This document shows positions 25,294 through 36,659 of a stretch of 64,000 nucleotides of DNA, one piece after another. Numbering within the stretch: position 1 is the first letter of the stretch; the number at the start of each line of letters is the position of its first letter. Source of the stretch: Onchidella celtica (taxonomy: Eukaryota; Mollusca; Gastropoda; Systellommatophora; Onchidiidae); assembly GCA_963931925.1 (NCBI GenBank), contig OZ007575.1, positions 33,970,850-34,034,849 on the forward strand, read 5' to 3'. Below the pieces are notes generated by a model that saw only the letters and a program-made list of their open reading frames with translations, had not been told where the DNA came from and made no database searches. Both the position numbers and the translations under genes were made by a program.

Positions 25294-28200
25294 GCACTTC
25301 TGACACAGGTTAAAAAAAAAAAAAAAAAGAATGAAACAAAAGACATTATATATCCTATACAATATCTGCATGGACATTATTATTATGCTGTAATATATGT
25401 TTTCCAACATTGTACTATCAGTGACGTGACAATCTGCCACTTGCACTGGCAGAGACAATTCCTATCGCCAAAAGAACAAAAAAAAAACAACAACTTATAT
25501 CTTCACTTGTCTTGACATTTGTAATCTTAATTCTTATGTACTTATATGTACAAAGCGGTTGTGTGATTGTGTGAATTGAATATGTGTGTTTTTCTCCAAT
25601 CTCTTTCATTCATTGACTTATATGAATAAATAAAAAAAAAAGAAGGCTCGATAAATTTAATTAATTATATGTTTTTTGCTTGGATTTTTGTGTATGTGTG
25701 GCTGGGCCATGATTTTGTCGCTCCAGAGTGACAGGCTTGAGGCTGTGATCGTTCCCCCATATTGTAAATTCCTTTCTCAACACAAGTGAACTAAATGAAT
25801 CCACCAGATTCTCAATTCAGAGAGCCTAGGAGAGGAAACATTTTGTAGTACAAATCAATACACAAATGGAATGCATTCTTTGACATGCAAGTTTCTCTTC
25901 TGACATTGATGATATTAATGCCTTAATTGTTAAATTTTCACTTCCAAAGACCATTTGTTTTTCAGGGACTGGACAGGATATAGTTATTATTATTATCTTT
26001 AATTATCTGGTGTTGTTTTGTTTTTTTTTGTGTGGAAATTGGCTCCAAACAATTGTTGTAAGAATTCTGGCGTACTGGCCATAGTAAGATCCTCCTATTT
26101 CTTTGCCTCTCTGGAGAGAAGTGGTTTTTGATGGAGAACCTTATCACTCTGGGGAACATAATATCATGGAACAGAATGTATGTGTGACTGGGTACTGGTG
26201 TCATCACAATATGGATTGTGTACAGCCAAACACAATTAAGCTCATCCATTTACTGTAATAGCAATAAGATGTACATGCAATGTAAATATACATTTTGTCT
26301 TAACTGCTTTCATGGTTATTTTGTTTCTTATTTTTCTTCTTTTTGATTAAACATTTGCAAATGTTATCATGATTATGATTTAAATTTTTATTTTATCATA
26401 ACATCTACACATTTTATTCACTGCTTGTGATGTTAAACAGTGATCACATGAATTTGAAGATCACTTTATTGTTATTGTTGTTTAAGCTTTTATAATAATT
26501 ATGATCAATTCTGTTGTTTGTATGTTTATTCGTTTGTCTGGGTTTTTTTTTTTTCTCGTAATTGTCCTCAAATTAATTATTCACAACAATTTTTGTTAAG
26601 ACAATTTTATTTTGTTCATTTTAAAATCTTTGTTGTCCTGAAAGAATAGTATGATCTCATTCAGCGTCTCGGCACTGAATTGTTGCTAAGTCTACTTAGA
26701 TATTTTTCATGTTTTTCTTCATTTTACAGCAAGTGTATTTATGTATTATGACAATATTATAATGATTTACTCTTATGAATGAGAGCAAAACGTGACAGAT
26801 CACAATGTTTTTACCTTTTGAGAAAGATCACACATTTTTACTGTCGGTATCATTTACTGGTAATGTACATATAATTATGATATATAGTATTCAGACTGTT
26901 AATCATATGGTCAGTGCAGTGATAATTGTCATAAATCATTGGTTTCATGACGGAGGGGCGAATATAACAATAGCTGTACATCTATTCGCCCCTTTGTCAT
27001 GAAACTGATGAAATGAATGAAGATGTATTGCTTTGTTGGCAGAATAATTCTCAAATGGTGGTAATTATTCATATCTATGGCACAGTTGACATCCCTTATT
27101 GCACAGTACTTGCTCTTTGTCGGAAGACACTTAACAGTAAGAATACTTTAGATACAACAATGGAAGGTACTTTCTCTCAGCCACAAATCTTACAAATAAG
27201 TATTTACTTTAAATATTTGAAGGAGAAGGCAAATTTGCTTCCCTAAAACTAATCTACTTCTTGAAGAGAACTTAAACTAGTGTTTCATAGTCAGTAGATA
27301 TAGAATGAGAACAATATCTGTCAGAAACAGAACTTTTTTTTTTTAAATGTTCTGTCATTTAACTTCCGTTTAATATTCAGTGATAGAAGCAAAGGCAGAA
27401 TGTTTCTTTTCCAATCAACCAATGGATGCTGTGCAAAGATTAAAAAGAATAGAACGACAATATTCTAAATATGTCATTGCCAAAGTATTCGGGATTTTCT
27501 TGAGTGGATTCTCAGAAAAGATTTTCACATGATGATGTAGATCTAATTGGTGGGCTTTACATTTACAATCATTTCTCAGGGTTCGAATTATGGATCATCT
27601 TCATGACACGTCAAAGGTGTTGATTTCTTAGGGCAAATACAGTTTTTAAATGATTATATTTGTGAGTGGCTACTGGAGAGAGCCTCACTTCTGTGGTCAC
27701 CATGTGAATATTCTAGAGTATTCTAACAGGCTGTAAAATTTGGAAGTCTTAGAGGCAAAATCAGTAAGGTTGCTCAAGTTGAAGTTCAGTACAATGTAAA
27801 AAAAGTTAAGTGGGATAATAGCTTTACATATTTATTTTTCCTTACAAGTAGATACTGTCTGCCAAATACATCTGTACAGCTAGATGCACTCTTGAATAAA
27901 AAAAAAATGACAACACAGAGAACAGTCAGTGATTGCTATATTTACTTTGCTCTCTTGCTCTCTCTCTCTCTCTATCTTTCTCTTTCTTAACTTTTGGTGC
28001 ATTTGGGTAAAGTCTCATTTAAGAGCAGTAAAGATATAATTGTGAAAAGTGGAATTCCTATTTCTTATTTCCTACCTGGGATTTTGAATTACAGGCATTA
28101 GTTTCAACAACAAATTTTCACACAGTAATATTACACAATATCACCAAATACCATAGATTTTACAAGAATTTTGTTCCTACCATAAGGAGTAGTTTGTTTG

Positions 28201-29800
28201 GACAAAACCTAAAGCTTCATGGCAAGTTTTACAAAACAATTTTTCATGACGACCAACCACCCTGCACATACTTCTGTTTTTGAAAGCATTTCTGCCTCAA
28301 GAAATGGAATGCAAGTAATGTGTTATTGACCTGTGTATTAACAAGTACTGTGAATCTTTAATGTTGATATTCTACACTGTGTTCAAGGATGTCATCCTTC
28401 TGTGGCCAATAAGTCTTTGTACTTTTTCCTTCCTTTAATCTTTAACACTGGCCAAATTCGTCACTTTTTTTTATTGCGGTATATGAATTTATTCACGTAT
28501 TTATGTCATTGTCTTTTTTTTCTTTTGCTTGTACTTATGACAGATATGCAAGATAATACAGGTATCAATTTCTCTCATAATTATATAATGCACAATTTTT
28601 TATATTAGTTTTTTAGAATTTTGTCTTTTATTTTGCCATTACTACTTCCATTCAGATTTAATGTGTAGTACAGGTGCTTTATTATTTATTTTGTCTGGTT
28701 CAATTTTTAAATTTTTGTTTTTAAATTTTTGGTTGGTTAGCAATGCTTATAATATTATCTTATCTCTCCACAAAGTGCTGAATTTTTCCAACATTTGAAC
28801 ACATTTCAACAAGACACTTTAGACATGCATTCTGCAGGACAGTACATCTAAATCTTACTTCAACTCTTTTTTGTTTGAAAAAAAAAATAAATTGCTTTCA
28901 GATATAGCAAAAGAAAATTCTGCAAATGTCTGTCGCCATGCACCAATTTACTGAGAAAATATTTGGCCAGCTCTGCTCCATATGGAATTATGTATGACGC
29001 ACAATCAAATATAGCACAAAAAAAAGTCATTAAAAAAAAAAAAACACATTTTAAGAAACATGATGAAAGTTTTGAGGGGAAACCTGAAATACAGCGAAAG
29101 ACATAGAAAAAAAAAGATTTAAATTATACACACATATATAGGGCCTAAGCAAAGTACGGTTGCCCTAGGCTAGGACAAATTTGCTCTTTTTTTTTCTTTT
29201 AACTATAGCCTGTCATGACGTCTGCAGTCAACTCCACTGACCTTGCCCTGTATACTCTGACTTCTCTTGCCCGCATGAGTTGACCTGCCGTAGAAACTCT
29301 ACCAACAACGGAAGCTAGTTCTCAGCTGACTTTGGCATCATCATATCGTATCGTTGTTGATATTATTATTTTCTCTCTCTCATGACTCGACCATCTCCCT
29401 CTACCTTCTCCATCTCATCACTATCATGATAAATATCGTTCTAGAACAATATGTATAGAGAACAATATTACAATTATTATGCTACATACAACTACCCAGG
29501 CTGGAAAAAAAGCAATAAAGAAGTTGTTTTCCAGAATAATGTGTTTTGGTTTTAATTTCATGTCCATAACAAGAAAAAATGTTGTGTGTCTATATATTTT
29601 GAAGAAGCATGTATATCATAATGAACATGGTCATACTCAGAAACACAGATTGCACCGCAAAATGGGTTTTCGGCTGTTTCCCAGGTTCAACACATTTGGT
29701 GTTAAACACCACAATCAGCAATGAAAAGAAATAAAAACAAGACAAAAAAAACAACAACAAAAAAAACAGTACTATAAGATGGAGGGAGAACAATATTCTC
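25294..29800. other. AT-rich intergenic DNA, no gene recognised
   Basis: Apart from the hairpin at 26941-27006 and poly-A/poly-T runs, only short open frames without motifs are present. AATAAATAAAA at about 25623-25635 could be a late SoxD polyadenylation signal. Confidence 0.5.
26941..27006 (+). ncRNA. 66-nt perfect hairpin, pre-miRNA-like candidate
   Basis: Arms 26941-26964 and 26983-27006 pair over all 24 positions as plus-strand RNA, with three G-U wobbles and an 18-nt loop. The 5' arm core is TTTCATGACGGAGGGGCGAA and the 3' arm core TTCGCCCCTTTGTCATGAAA. On the minus strand the three wobbles would be A-C mismatches, so the plus strand is the better fold. The size fits an animal pre-miRNA, but a short foldback transposon cannot be excluded. 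Sequence not recognised as a known miRNA. Confidence 0.35.
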
Positions 29801-32800
29801 GGTCAGTTTTGCAATACCAGACATAGGCTACTATATGTTAATTTTCCCAACTCTTAAAAGTAAGTTTTGAATGATACTCTGTTTTAAAAAAATGTTCATG
29901 TCAGCAACAAGACTAGTTATTTGGGTAAAAATAATCAGCTTTTGACATTTCCTAAAATACTGAACAAAACAGTTTACAACCATATCACCTGACCACAATG
30001 ATATTTTAGAAAAATGGAAGCAGAGGAAGAAGGCTGGTCTAACAAACATGATGTTTCAATGACTTGACAAAATACATTTAAAAAACAAAAATACTGCAGA
30101 TGGTAAAAGAGAATTTTACAACAAATATTTAGTTAATGTCTTTGTCACTAATAATAATTAATCCACAGTATATCACACATCCAGATAAAAATCTCATGCG
30201 AAAGATAATTTATTTCTCCAGAACATTATATAACATATATACATAATATAAAGTACAGCAGTAGGTAATGTTTCAGATAGAGTACCATACAAAAATTGCC
30301 AGTGTATATTTGTATAAATCATCAGTTATCACAGAAGAATGCTGGTAAGTTTGCAATGGTTAAAAAAAAAGTACAGCTAATGTGTCAATCTTGTCCATGC
30401 ATCAGCATTAACTCAATGTGCACTGTTAAATAATTATATAAACAATCTGTAGAATCAATCACCCTTTGAGTCAAAAGTCCATTCAATTAACTGTATTGTT
30501 TCTTTCAAACCCTTCATAGATTAGAAACGCCAGTATCAAAAGAAGGCTGGTAATAAAATAATATTCAAATACATGGTAGACTCATTGTCAAGAATCTTTC
30601 CAAAAATGCAAAATAGTTTTTCAATATAACACTAAAAATATAGCATGTTTCACAAAATTCCAGAAAGTGCATGGGTGTATATATGCATATACAACAGAGA
30701 CTGTCTGCAAGTCAGTTAGCCTATTTGTACGACTGTCAATAAACTCAGAAGATAGACACTATTGAGTAGGTGATAAAAAGTAACATCACAATTATAAATA
30801 CATGTACATGTATTATCAAGCCATTATGGAGCCCTTACCAGGCCAGTAGTCTGTGCCCCATATCACTTCTATCCTACAGGAGAAAACCAGATGTTTCCTA
30901 TGGAAATCTCAATCCGCAAACTGCTTTCCATAGGGCGCTAACATCCTAGAATTTTCATTTAAATGATAAACCTATAAAATTACAGTTTAGACATTGTGCT
31001 GCTAGATAATAGGGTAAATGTTAAAACTGAAATGGAATCTGGTAAAGGATACCATTTTTAAATGGGAAAAAAAGTTTAAATGTAATGAAGTCAGTTCTGT
31101 CGCTGGTTAAAAGAACCGCAGTCAATGATCCCTTACACTGAACACAAAGATGTGCTTACCTGGCCACTGATCCCTCATAAGCATTAAATTTCACAGGGAA
31201 TGGAAAGTTGTATATTGTATTTAATTAAGTGACTGTATAAACATTAATTGTGACAAAAATACAAAAATGTCCTAAAACCATATAAATGCATGCTTGACCA
31301 CACAGGTAACTGGCACAAAACTGCCAATAAAATGCTTGGAAAGTATGAAAATAATGAAGATCATGGAATACCACAAATTTACTGCTGAGATCAAACTATA
31401 TGAAAATACTTGAACTTCTTTCAAAAGGAAAGCCAAAATAAAACTGGCATGAATTGCAGTTCACAAGGAAACCTTGTACATTTATATCTTTGAACTGACG
31501 ATACTCATTTTGGGTAAATACTCTGGAAAGAAAAAAAAAAACAAAAAACAAGAACATGAAGCTTAAAATGACATCAAAGAGAAATTTTGAGGCCACTTCA
31601 GATACAGAAGACATCCAGATTATAAAGCTTTGAGGCAATAATGCATGTAAATGTCTTTATCAAATTATATCAACTGCAGACTAGTAAGTGGAAAATAATA
31701 AAGCAAAACAAGCAATGATAAATATTAAGTTTTGGCAGAGATATCAAGAGCTGAGTATTCTGCTGTAATCGTGGACGTTCAACCTCCATTATCTCTATAT
31801 TCTGCACATTGCCAGGGCTGCAGTGCAGTGTGTCCAATCAGCAAACAACTTTAAATGACTTATTTCCTGCTCCTCTGTTTCTGTAAAGTCAGTATTTACT
31901 TTTTGAAGGAATGCACCTCTGTGTGAGCCTTCCAGAAAAAAAAAAAGATCAGTATACACTGAGGCTGCCAAGATTTATATATGGATGCTGGATATATCGG
32001 GTGATGTATACCACAGCTAAAACATCAAACAAACAACATTAAATTAATCTCCAATGCAAAATAAAATAAACAAAACTTCAGTTTAGATAAAGGCAAAATG
32101 GTTGGAAAATTGTTGAGTCGTGAAAATGTGCCATGTAACATATATCTCCTCAAAGAGAATAATGGCATATACTATTTTACATGCTCTCTAAGGCAATGTT
32201 TCAGAAATATGATGCCATGGTGCAGTTAAGGGTATTGTCATAGATTAAACTTCCATACAAAGAGAACAATGGAATGTGGGAGAATCGTTGTATTCCTTTG
32301 GCCTACAGTTTAAAATAATACTGAATTTTTTTGCCCTGATGATAAACAAAGAAATTCCTTAGGCATGAAAATGGGGTACAGTTTTTGCATGATACAACAA
32401 GTGTCAGAACTGCGAGACAGCCTTCTATATATATAATATGTTTATCCATCCAATAATTCATTACTCACTTCCATTTCTCACTTTCCTGTCTTATTAAACT
32501 ATTAAACAATATCAAATAATATAAGACAGTATATAAAGATGTATGTATCACAAGAGCCTGAATTGGAAAAACATTAGAATATCAGTATAGCATTAAATTA
32601 TGAAAGTGCAAACAGAATCTGCAAGTTAACTGTTAGCCCTGACACTGTTTCCTGTCAAACAAATGTCTCACAGTGGCTACATGTATTTGGTATAGTTTCT
32701 TCGATATTCAAGTTCACAGTATCAGTCTCCCCTCACTGTTGGAGAAACTTTCTGCATCTTAAATGATCCCATCTCGTGTCTTAGAATTTTACGTACAGCT

Positions 32801-32930
32801 GTCTTTATTTAATAAATGAGAATTCAGGTGCCCCTGGAACAAGCCATGAAACGCTATTACACAAGACATTACAGTTATGTAGCTTACTTTAATATCATGA
32901 AGCTAGACAGGCAGACAGGATTAGACAAGG
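29801..32930 (-). other. Possible long 3' UTR of the cysteine-rich gene
   Basis: AT-rich, no coding exon seen. A minus-strand AATAAA lies at 30209-30214, which would give a 3' UTR of about 2.7 kb. This is inference from position only. Confidence 0.3.
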
Positions 32931-33314
32931 CTAGGAACTGTCACTATTATGACGTATTCTACGACCTACATGGACACTTCCCGGGGGTATTTTACAAATG
33001 CAAGCACCACAACAAGTACCATCCCAACAGCCTTCCTCAACACAGCAAAGTAGATTCCGATACCATGGTATGCACAGAGAACAAGGAAAGACCAAGCAAA
33101 ATGCATACCACATGCAGCAGAGTGTGCACATTTTGATGAAACCTTTATCCCAGGGATAATTCCAGTCATCTTCATCACCACAGCAACATCGCCGCTTCAT
33201 TCTCCTCCGCGATGAACACTTTACATCTAACTCTTCATGAGGTACACTTTCTCTTGATTGTGATCCAGTAGACCGTTGGTTATTAGGTTGAAATGTTACT
33301 GGATGAGCTGCCAT
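32931..33314 (-). CDS. Small cysteine-rich protein, function unknown (127 aa)
   Basis: I do not recognise this protein. Seen: ATG at 33314, stop at 32931, 127 codons. Residues 1-31 are polar and Ser/Gln-rich; a basic RRRMKRRCCCG patch lies at about 37-46; DDWNYPWDKGF lies at about 49-59; residues 59-90 are hydrophobic and Cys-rich (MCTLCCMWYAFCLVFPC); then CCVEEGCWDGTCCGACICK and a basic/Ser tail ending RIRHNSDSS. It has 17 Cys in all, clustered in CC pairs. No signal peptide is obvious. The hydrophobic Cys-rich core could be membrane-associated and palmitoylated, or a disulfide or metal-binding fold. A possible 5' UTR splice acceptor (ttactaacag) lies about 50 nt upstream of the ATG. The opposite-strand frame (32816-33136) is treated as its shadow. 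The gene faces away from the VPS4-like gene. Confidence 0.68.
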   Translation of the reverse strand: MAAHPVTFQPNNQRSTGSQSRESVPHEELDVKCSSRRRMKRRCCCGDEDDWNYPWDKGFIKMCTLCCMWYAFCLVFPCSLCIPWYRNLLCCVEEGCWDGTCCGACICKIPPGSVHVGRRIRHNSDSS

Positions 33315-35640
33315 TTTATCATTTCAGTCTGTCCACCACTGCTCTTCTTTTCTTCTCGATGCTGTTAGTAAGTCAGTAGAACACAGCTGTGACTTCTTTT
33401 TCTTCAGAGAAACATATCAGCTCACAATGTCTAGCAATGCCAGTTCCTAATTGGCCTTCAACCAGACAAAAAGAAAGAAACAAATTTCATTAAGTATCAA
33501 CGAACTGACAAAATAAATTCGAGAGCCTATATAGTTTCATTGGCCAACCTATTTCTTACATGATTAGAATTGTGGTGATTCACTTTTATTCCCAAACTGT
33601 GAAAGAAAAAAATGCAAACAAACTAACAATTAACAACAACAACAACAACAACAACAAAAAAGCCTGATTTGACTGCACATTAACTTGTTTAATTGCAGTT
33701 TAACTTGTGTAAAACAAAAAAAACCGACACTTTACAAACACCAGCTGATTAAATAATAACCATAATAAAATTTGAAATAAAAGAGTATAGTCTAGTATCA
33801 TGATGCGTGTGATCTATTTGGATATAGAGGTCTAGGCTAGTCTATATCAAACTTGTCAGACCTAATATAAAAATATTTCAACAAGCCATAAACTTGTATC
33901 TTAATTTGGCTCAGAAATACTTATTTCTATCAGATAAAATTTCCGTACTTCATGTGTCTTCTGAGAATGTTCCTTTTAATTCGATTCCATGCATTCGAAT
34001 TTGGAACACCCAGCGGAGTTAAATATATCAGACGCTGCATGGTTTCTAGATCTAGATCTACTAAATCTAGATCTAGATCTAGATGTAGTTTCAAAGATGA
34101 AATCAAAGCAGCTGGAAAACACTAGATTGCACTTGCTTGCAAACGTTCTGTATCGGTCACCAAAAGGAATAATACTAGAATCTAGATCTAGAATCTAGTA
34201 TTTTGATCGATCTCATAGCTCTTTCTTTTTTTTTTTTTTTTTAATAGATCTAGTCGAGATTCTGGATATTTCTAGAGATCTAGAGTCTTGATTGTGCTTG
34301 CACCAGTGACTACAATCTGTACAGCACTTTGATTACGTCTGATCTCTCTCAAATTCATTTCACCTTTTCAATTGTTTACTTGTCCAGCTCTGCCCAGCAT
34401 TTTTTTTTTTGTCTGGGCGTGATACCGACACGGAATGTCAGTCCACAAGAATACCCCCTCCTAGGTCAGTGAAAAGTAACCATAGTTCATTTAGTCTCGC
34501 ACACCTCTAAAGACACGTGATATAAACATAACAACACAACATAGAAAGTCGTGGGTAATCGAAAAATCTAAGACCTTTACTGTATGTATCAACAGTGCAT
34601 GAGAGTTCGGCATGAATCATAACAGTATACGCATGCAGTGAGGAAGTAAAGTTATTTTCAGTTGTTCTCCTGGAAAATTACCCCCCCCCCCCCACCTCCA
34701 TAAAATGAAGGTTTTTACAGATAGCGGTTTGTCAAACTATTTGATAAGGCTCAAAAGCACTAACCGATATGGATGATAGAAACACGCAGATTGCAGAAAA
34801 GTTTGGCTCTCTTCCTTCGTACTCATAGTCATAGTAAACTACTAAACTTCTATTTTAGGATTCCAAACATATTCTCACATGACCATGAACCGATGAAGTT
34901 TTAATACTGCCAAAAAAAAAAATATAATGAGCAACAGAGTCACTGCGGCACGAGGCTTCAGACCCAGGTATGATCTTCATTGTAGTAGACATGCATTTTA
35001 GTTACGTGTAGTTCTACCAGAGAGTATAGACTAAATCAGACTAAATCTATACTCTCTGGTTCTACAGCCCTTTCTGACGGAAAGAGTTGGCAGGTGGGGA
35101 AAATTTGACAGTGTCACTTACAATATCAGGGTCTTTTTATCAAACTCTTCACCATGTTCTTATGTATATATATTTCAGGATCTGCCAGTGCTAGGCACCA
35201 GTGACTAATTAAAAAATATAGAATTTAATAATTTTCAAGGTTTTCGTACAGTTTACTATTTTGATAACTCAGATCATAACACAACCATTGACAATTATAG
35301 ATACTGAGGTGACTATTTTTAAAATAACATTTTTCTGGTTCATTTCAACCTCACCTCATGTCCTCTTTCAATTCTGTATAGTTTTTAATTGACTGTCCAA
35401 CAGGAGCGTTTAATCTGATGCACTTTTCCCTGATAGGAGCATCGTGCATACAATTACAGGGTAAAGTAATGCGCAGAAACTGTTTTTGAGAGGAGGGGGA
35501 GAGAAAGAGAAGGAGGGGACATGAAGAGGGTAGAGGGATGAATCAGGCTTATTCATGTCATGACACCACCCTCAGAGAGTGTATTTTTGAAATGTGAATA
35601 AGATGCCATACTCAGCCACAATTTTATTTCCTTTCAACAG
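33315..35640. promoter_or_regulatory. Intergenic region between divergent genes; likely shared promoter region
   Basis: The flanking genes point away from each other. A plausible noncoding first exon of the VPS4-like gene ends at 34967 (GACCCAG|gtatga) and would splice to 35641 (ctttcaacag|A). The region also holds (TCTAGA)n-type clusters at 34044-34085 and 34181-34200, a C run at 34681, an AAC run at 33638-33657 and a hairpin at 35018-35059. Confidence 0.35.
34044..34200. repeat. AGATCTAG-type palindromic hexamer clusters
   Basis: Runs of AGATCTAGATCTAGATC at 34046-34085 and AGAATCTAGATCTAGAATCT near 34178-34198. The same motif recurs at 47310-47545. Confidence 0.85.
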
Positions 35641-35742
35641 ATTCAAGTACCAACCAGTCGGTGTCACTCATTGGTACAGCACTTTCTTACCGCTGAAGGC
35701 TTTTCTTAAAAGAGTAGAACTCTGCACAAATCACAAACTATT

Positions 35743-36659
35743 ATGGCTGAAGGGGGAAATTCTAGTGAGTTGACTCCAGAAAAAGACCTGAATTTACCAG
35801 GTGCTGAATTATTTCATGAATGCTCTGACAACGAACACAATTTGCACATCATGATATCAGGTCTCAAAATGTGTGAAACCCCTCACATTAAAGATGTTAT
35901 TAAAAAGGTCAATCCATCAGTTTTTCATGCAGAATCATTGTTTTCTGAAGGGGAATATCGCAAAAGTCTGGAATCTTACACCAAGGTTCTCCATCTGCTA
36001 CTGAGTTGTAGGAAAACACTGGAAAATTCACAGGATAAGAAAATTCTTGAATCAACAGCTCATAAATTACTGTCCAGAGCTGAGGAGATTAAACTTTTAT
36101 GTCCTGTTGCTAAGCCTGAAGATGAATTGAAGTATTGTGACTCACTTGAAGCAGAAATGGCACGTGATTATCCTACAAGAAGTTTTAATAGTATCAGTGG
36201 GTTTGAAGACTTGAAAACCTTCCTGAAGGAACGTGTGATCCTTCCTTTGAAATTTCCTAAGCTGTTTAAACGGCGCCCAATGCAGGCAATTTTGCTGTAT
36301 GGATACCCTGGAACAGGTAAATCACTCTTCCTCGAGGCAGCGGCATATGAAGCAGGTGTTAAGTTGTTAGTCTTCAATCTATATTATCTGGGGCATAGGC
36401 TGTATGGAGGACCACAAAAAGCAGAATCTTGCATCAAGACTGTCTTCCAAATTGCTCATCAAAAGCAGCCTTGCATTTTGTGTCTGGAAGACTTGGATGT
36501 CTTGAGCAAGAATGATGAAGTTTTCAGGAGAGGGAAAGTAGAAACCATGATACAAACTGAATTTCTGACAAGGACTTATTCTGATTCTGTCATCCTTATT
36601 GGCACCACTCAGAGGCCATGGCTGTTGGATGCATCACTGAGGAGAAGATTTCTGCGCAG
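35743..36659 (+). CDS. VPS4-like exon 1: N-terminus, MIT-like region and most of the AAA core
   Basis: ATG at 35743 with an in-frame polar leader (MAEGGNSSELTPEKD) not shared with VPS4. Upstream is a splice acceptor at 35640, so the 5' UTR is probably spliced. It carries the MIT-like region, Walker A, pore loop, Walker B and sensor 1. The donor TGCGCAG|gtaacg leaves in phase 2 within the arginine-finger stretch. Confidence 0.88.

Noticed and set aside
32816-33136. 106-codon plus-strand open frame
   Set aside because: It overlaps the minus-strand Cys-rich frame, whose start context, length and patterned cysteines make it the better candidate.
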